From: DASQFD01 sp035633255
Lineage (GTDB): Bacteria > Actinomycetota > Actinomycetes > Actinomycetales > Dermatophilaceae
Length of the DNA: 64,000 bases
Direction of reading: 5' to 3'
NCBI GenBank assembly: GCA_035633255.1
Contig: DASQFD010000019.1
Span: 6,818-70,817 of the forward strand
Each line of letters opens with the position of its first letter. Position 1 is the first letter of the stretch. Made by a program: the position numbers and the translations under genes. Under the pieces are notes generated by a model. That model was not told where the DNA came from. It was given only the letters and a program-made list of their open reading frames with translations, and made no database searches. Positions 61,301 through 64,000 of this stretch are shown here, piece by piece.

Positions 61301-64000
61301 CGGCTCGGCTCCCTCCGAGGACACCATCCGCGAGCTCGGGCTGCTCTTCGCCGGCGTCCTCGAGCAGGGGCTGCACCTCTACTCGGACGACGGCTCCCCG
61401 GCGCCGGTGGCAGCGCCGCAGCCGGGTGCCGCGCCCTCCGCGCCGCCGCCGCTGGAGCCGGTCGTCGTCAGCGGCGCCGCCCTCGGCCTGCCCGGCACGG
61501 AGCGGGTGTTCGACGACGGCAACGTGGCGCGCATCCTCGCCGGTGAGAACTTCATCGGCACGCTGCCCCAGCACCTGCGCCAGCGGCTCGCCGACATGCG
61601 GATCACCCGCGTCGTCAAGGGCGCCTCCGGCGGCGGCAGCTTCCAGACCATCGACGACCCGGCCGACGTCATCAAGCTCGCCGGGCGGCACGCTCCCCTG
61701 GACGTCGTCGCCGAGTTCGGCATCGACGCCGCCCGGGACGACGCGCTCGACGTCACCACGCGGCTGGCGCTGGGAGCCGGCTTCGACGCGCTGCGCGACG
61801 CCGGCATACCGCTGGTCATGAGCTACAAGACCACGACGCTCGGCACCCAGCTCCCGGACCGGTGGGGCCTGCCCGAGGCGCTGCGCGACGACACCGGCGT
61901 CATCTTCGCCTCCGCCTTCCCGGGCTACGACCGGTTCGCCGAGTCGATCGAGCGCTACCTGACCTACCGCGGCCGCCGCGACAACCTGCTCGCCCTCGAG
62001 GGCGTGCGCACCCTCATCCGCGAGGACGACCCGGCGCGCCCCGAGGTCGACCGGCTCATCGGCGAGCTGCGCGAGGTGATGGAGCGCGAGCCCTACGAGT
62101 TCGACCGCCGGTTCCTCTTCCGGGCCCTGGCGATGGGGCACTCGCAGTTCGCCGAGATCATCGGCGCGCGCGGGCCCAACACGCAGGTCAACGCCGCCTG
62201 TGCGAGCACCACGCTGGCGCTCTCGCTGGCCGAGGACTGGATCCGCGCCGGCCGCTGTCGCCGGGTGGTGGTCGTGTCCGCCGACGACGCCACCGGCGAG
62301 CACCTGCTCCCCTGGGTGACCGCGGGCTTCCTCGCCTCCGGTGCCGCGGCCACCGACGAGCGCGTCGAGGACGCCGCCACGCCGTTCGACCGGCGTCGGC
62401 ACGGGATGATCATCGGCGCCGGTGCCGCCTCCTTCGTCGTGGAGTCCGCCGACGCGGCGCGCGAGCGGGGTGTGATGCCGATCGCCGAGGTGCTCGGCGC
62501 GGTCACCGCGAACAGCGCCTTCCACGGCACCCGACTGGACGTCGAGCACATCGGCGGCGTCATGGAGACCCTCGTCCGCGAGGCCGAGGGGCGCGGCGTG
62601 GACCGCCGCGACATCGCGGCACGCACCGTCTTCGTCTCGCACGAGACCTACACCCCGGCCCGGGGCGGCAGCGCCTCGGCAGAGATCAACGCGCTGCGCC
62701 AGGTCTTCGGCGACGCGGCCGACTCGGTGGTCATCACCAACACCAAGGGCTTCACCGGCCACGCCATGGGCGCCGGGATCGAGGACGTCGTGGCGCTCAA
62801 GGCGCTCGAGACCGGCATCGTCCCGCCGGTGCCGAACTTCAAGGAGGTCGACCCCGACCTCGGCCGGCTGAACCTCTCCACCGGCGGGTCCTACCCCGTC
62901 GACTACGCGCTGCGGCTCGCCGCGGGCTTCGGCTCGCAGATCGCCATGTCGCTGCTGCGGCGGACCCCCGTGCCCGACGGCCGGCGCCGCGCCCCGAACG
63001 AGCTCGGCTACGCGTACCGGATCGTCGACCCGGCGGCGTGGCAGCGCTGGCTCGACTCGCTGTCCGGCCACGACGGCAGCGTCCTGGAGGTCGACCACCG
63101 CCGGCTGCGCGTCACCGACGTCGGGGCGCCGACGGTGCCCGTCACCGCGCGCACGCACGTGCCCGTGCCGTATGCCGACCGGCTCGCACCCGTCGCCGGC
63201 TCGGCACTCGCCGCAGCCGCGTCGCCGGCCCCCGCCCCTGTCGCACCGGCCGCGGCGCAGGCGCCTGCACCGGCTCCCGTGCCGGCCGTCGCGGCACCCG
63301 TGGGCCAGGTCCCGGCACCGGTCTCCGACGCCGCGTCGCCGTCGGCGGTCCCGGCTGGTGACGAGTTCCTCACCGCGGTCACCGCGATCGTGTCCGGCAT
63401 GACCGGCTACCCGCCGGACCTGCTCGACCCCGAGCTCGACCTCGAGGCCGACCTGGGCGTGGACACCGTCAAGCAGGCCGAGGTCTTCGCCGCCGTCCGC
63501 ACCCACTGGAACCTCGAGCGTGACGAGACGGTCGCCCTGCGGGACTTCCCCACCCTGAACCACGTCGCCGACTGGGTGCGGGGCAAGCTCGGGACCTCCG
63601 CACCGGCGCCCGCGGCCGCGGGCGCGCCGGCGGCCCCCGCGGCACCGGCCGCGGACGAGGTCCTCACGGTCGTCACCGGCATCGTCTCCGAGATGACCGG
63701 CTACCCGGCCGACCTGCTCGACCCCGACCTGGACCTCGAGGCCGACCTGGGCGTCGACACCGTCAAGCAGGCCGAGGTCTTCGCCGCCGTCCGCACCCAC
63801 TGGAACCTCGAGCGCGACGAGAACCTCCAGCTGCGCGACTTCCCCACCCTGCACGCCGTCTCCGGCTGGGTCCGCGACCGGCTCGGCCTGCCCGCGCCGT
63901 CCGCAGCCTCCGCGGCGGCCCCCGCAGCCGCACCGGCAGCCGCCCCCGCGGCACCCGCCGCCCCCGCGGCACCGGCCGCGGACGAGGTCCTCACGGTCGT
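58314..64000 (+). CDS. Giant PUFA-synthase-like type I synthase (KS-AT-KS-ACPs), 3' partial
   Basis: 1,895 codons visible. KS1 (residues 1 to about 460: Cys217, His351, His391), an Ala/Pro linker, acyltransferase (about 617-930; GHSLGEYGAL, Ser717), another linker, KS2 (about 1049-1550; NAACASTTL with Cys1296, His1443 in SHETYTP, His1483 in GFTGHAMG), linker, ACP1 (about 1683-1760), ACP2 (about 1781-1860) and the start of ACP3 at the window edge. KS1 resembles PfaA/HglE-type enzymes. The ACPs read LGVDTVKQAEVF, with Thr1718 and Thr1816 at the usual pantetheine Ser position. Start ATG with a weak AGGA 13 bases upstream. Product unknown. Confidence 0.88.
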   Translation, partial: MSHTQSSPVAVVGMAAIMPDATSGDAFWANIAGGKYSISPTPVDRWDPALYYSEDRSVPDTTYSTIGGWVREFDWNPIAWKLPVPPKVAAQMDLAQQWAISAARAALTDAGWPNWSVDSDRVAVILGNAIGGEKHYSSSMRIRLPEVVARLKQSTTMQALPSDVQARIVEETRRGYLDNVFDINEDTMPGELANVIAGRICNLFNLRGMNFTTDAACASGLAALNAAVDGLLDHQYDAVITGGIDRNMAVDAFVKFCKIGALSATGTRPFDAGADGFVMGEGAGLFVLKRLADAERDGDRVYAVIVGIGGASDGKGKGITAPNPVGQELAVARAWERAGLDPAQASSIEAHGTSTRVGDASELASLTAIFGAAGAAPRSVALGSVKSNIGHLKAAAGAAGLFKMVRSLHEKELAPSLNFEHPNENVDWDTVPFAVNTELRAWPEPPSGVRVGAVSAFGFGGTDFHVVIEEFVPGRHREPARTFAAAQTNGSPVATAAAAPAATAAPAAAAAPAMAPAPAKTPLRGALVLGGRDDAELLAQVREVLARAGAGQAPPPAAPDPALAAAAVRVAVDYGDAAELATKLTQLEKALASGNPGAFRLLRQRGVFLGRGPAPKVAFLYTGQGSQYVNMLKHLAVDEPIVRSTFEEADRVMTPLLGRPLTSFIFIDGEDAAAVKQLNQQLMQTEITQPAVLATDLALTRLLSAYGVEPDMVMGHSLGEYGALVASGALSLEAALEAVSARGREMTKVSMADNGAMAAVFAPMAEIERIVASADGYVVIANINSSSQAVVGGATDAVERIVERFGAEGFSATRIPVSHAFHTSIVAPASGPFVDALRRLDLRPPVKPIVANVTGDFYPDHSTTETVLEMAGKQIASPVQFIKGLQTLYAAGARIFVEVGPKKALHGFVEDVLGKEHDDVLALFTNHPKLGDEVAFNQALCGLYAAGLGLEGRAAPAAAPAGAGTATAPAGTTSPTVATTRQDTSMSTSVSPAAHTGSAPSEDTIRELGLLFAGVLEQGLHLYSDDGSPAPVAAPQPGAAPSAPPPLEPVVVSGAALGLPGTERVFDDGNVARILAGENFIGTLPQHLRQRLADMRITRVVKGASGGGSFQTIDDPADVIKLAGRHAPLDVVAEFGIDAARDDALDVTTRLALGAGFDALRDAGIPLVMSYKTTTLGTQLPDRWGLPEALRDDTGVIFASAFPGYDRFAESIERYLTYRGRRDNLLALEGVRTLIREDDPARPEVDRLIGELREVMEREPYEFDRRFLFRALAMGHSQFAEIIGARGPNTQVNAACASTTLALSLAEDWIRAGRCRRVVVVSADDATGEHLLPWVTAGFLASGAAATDERVEDAATPFDRRRHGMIIGAGAASFVVESADAARERGVMPIAEVLGAVTANSAFHGTRLDVEHIGGVMETLVREAEGRGVDRRDIAARTVFVSHETYTPARGGSASAEINALRQVFGDAADSVVITNTKGFTGHAMGAGIEDVVALKALETGIVPPVPNFKEVDPDLGRLNLSTGGSYPVDYALRLAAGFGSQIAMSLLRRTPVPDGRRRAPNELGYAYRIVDPAAWQRWLDSLSGHDGSVLEVDHRRLRVTDVGAPTVPVTARTHVPVPYADRLAPVAGSALAAAASPAPAPVAPAAAQAPAPAPVPAVAAPVGQVPAPVSDAASPSAVPAGDEFLTAVTAIVSGMTGYPPDLLDPELDLEADLGVDTVKQAEVFAAVRTHWNLERDETVALRDFPTLNHVADWVRGKLGTSAPAPAAAGAPAAPAAPAADEVLTVVTGIVSEMTGYPADLLDPDLDLEADLGVDTVKQAEVFAAVRTHWNLERDENLQLRDFPTLHAVSGWVRDRLGLPAPSAASAAAPAAAPAAAPAAPAAPAAPAADEVLTV
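63360..64000 (+). repeat. Tandem ACP-domain repeats
   Basis: Near-identical ACP modules begin at 63360, 63654 and 63981 (spacing 294 and 327 bases). Modules 1 and 2 share long exact stretches, including the DTVKQAEVFAAVRTHWNLER segment. Their separation by Ala/Pro linkers and DNA identity points to recent duplication or gene conversion. More copies may lie beyond the window. Confidence 0.9.

Noticed and set aside
55962..63854. 2,630-codon open frame on the minus strand
   Set aside because: It is the antisense shadow of etfD, the acyl-CoA dehydrogenase and the synthase; composition is Gly/Arg/Asp/His-rich without domains, and the + strand encodes clear KS, AT and ACP motifs.

Overview
The window is a very GC-rich (roughly 70% or more by eye), densely coding actinobacterial chromosome segment with no rRNA, tRNA, CRISPR or intact IS visible. 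The gene order fadD - DnaQ/UvrC-like nuclease - trpD - ctaE-qcrCAB - ctaFDC - PfkB kinase - A-type Fe-S carrier - glycerate kinase - DUF3043 - gcvT - pepA - sucB - TIGR01777 - lipB - lipA - DUF4191 - RDD - glnA follows the order I recall for Mycobacterium tuberculosis Rv2187-Rv2220, so this is an old conserved actinobacterial core. The bc1-aa3 branch, a mycothiol-type lineage context, TANNNT leaderless promoters and strong C/G third positions suggest Actinomycetota, probably Micrococcales (Intrasporangiaceae/Ornithinimicrobiaceae-like). The taxon is inference.

Layout. 1-7.6 kb: acyl-CoA synthetase, membrane glycosyltransferase-like protein, a lipoprotein zincin, a Cys-rich small protein, an exonuclease-GIY-YIG fusion, an orphan alpha/alpha-toroid protein, and a stand-alone Lrp/AsnC effector domain. 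7.6-19 kb: trpD with a receiver-like protein, then the respiratory supercomplex genes (ctaE-qcrC-qcrA-qcrB on +, ctaC-ctaD-ctaF on -), with a minimal zincin and an L,D-transpeptidase between. 19-24.3 kb: a cysteine-desulfurase-like protein lacking the PLP lysine, overlapping a TusA-like protein; aat; PfkB kinase; ErpA-like carrier; glycerate kinase; and a 64-bp tandem array. 24.3-36.9 kb: nadA, xi-class GST, M20 peptidase, gcvT, pepA, lpdA, sucB and TIGR01777. 37-43.1 kb: an insertion, relative to the conserved order, of signalling and accessory genes (Ser/Thr kinase, peptidase E, Gfo/Idh oxidoreductase, two GAF-ANTAR proteins, STAS). 43.3-47.9 kb: lipB-lipA-DUF4191-RDD-glnA, with a textbook GlnR operator before glnA. 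47.9-52.3 kb: a degraded accessory stretch (HigA-like orphan with twin palindromes, an M1 peptidase broken by one amber codon, a doubly frameshifted DUF2243 gene, repeats). 52.3-64 kb: etfB-etfA-etfD-acyl-CoA dehydrogenase, then the first 1,895 codons of a giant KS-AT-KS-ACP-ACP-ACP... synthase that runs off the window.

How it works together: one half supplies aerobic respiration and lipoylated 2-oxoacid metabolism (LipB/LipA make the cofactor used by SucB and the glycine cleavage system; Lpd re-oxidises it; GcvT is the T protein). The right end couples acyl-CoA dehydrogenation to the quinone pool through ETF and EtfD, next to a PUFA-synthase-like machine. The most unusual signals are: (i) a GTATGCC/GGCATAC word repeated about 39 times regardless of codon cost; (ii) Thr instead of Ser at the phosphopantetheine site of both complete ACPs; (iii) the desulfurase-like protein that keeps its Cys loop but has lost the PLP lysine; (iv) a 33-nt AT-rich rare-codon island inside etfD; and (v) a hairpin with a mutually exclusive alternative fold upstream of the ANTAR genes.
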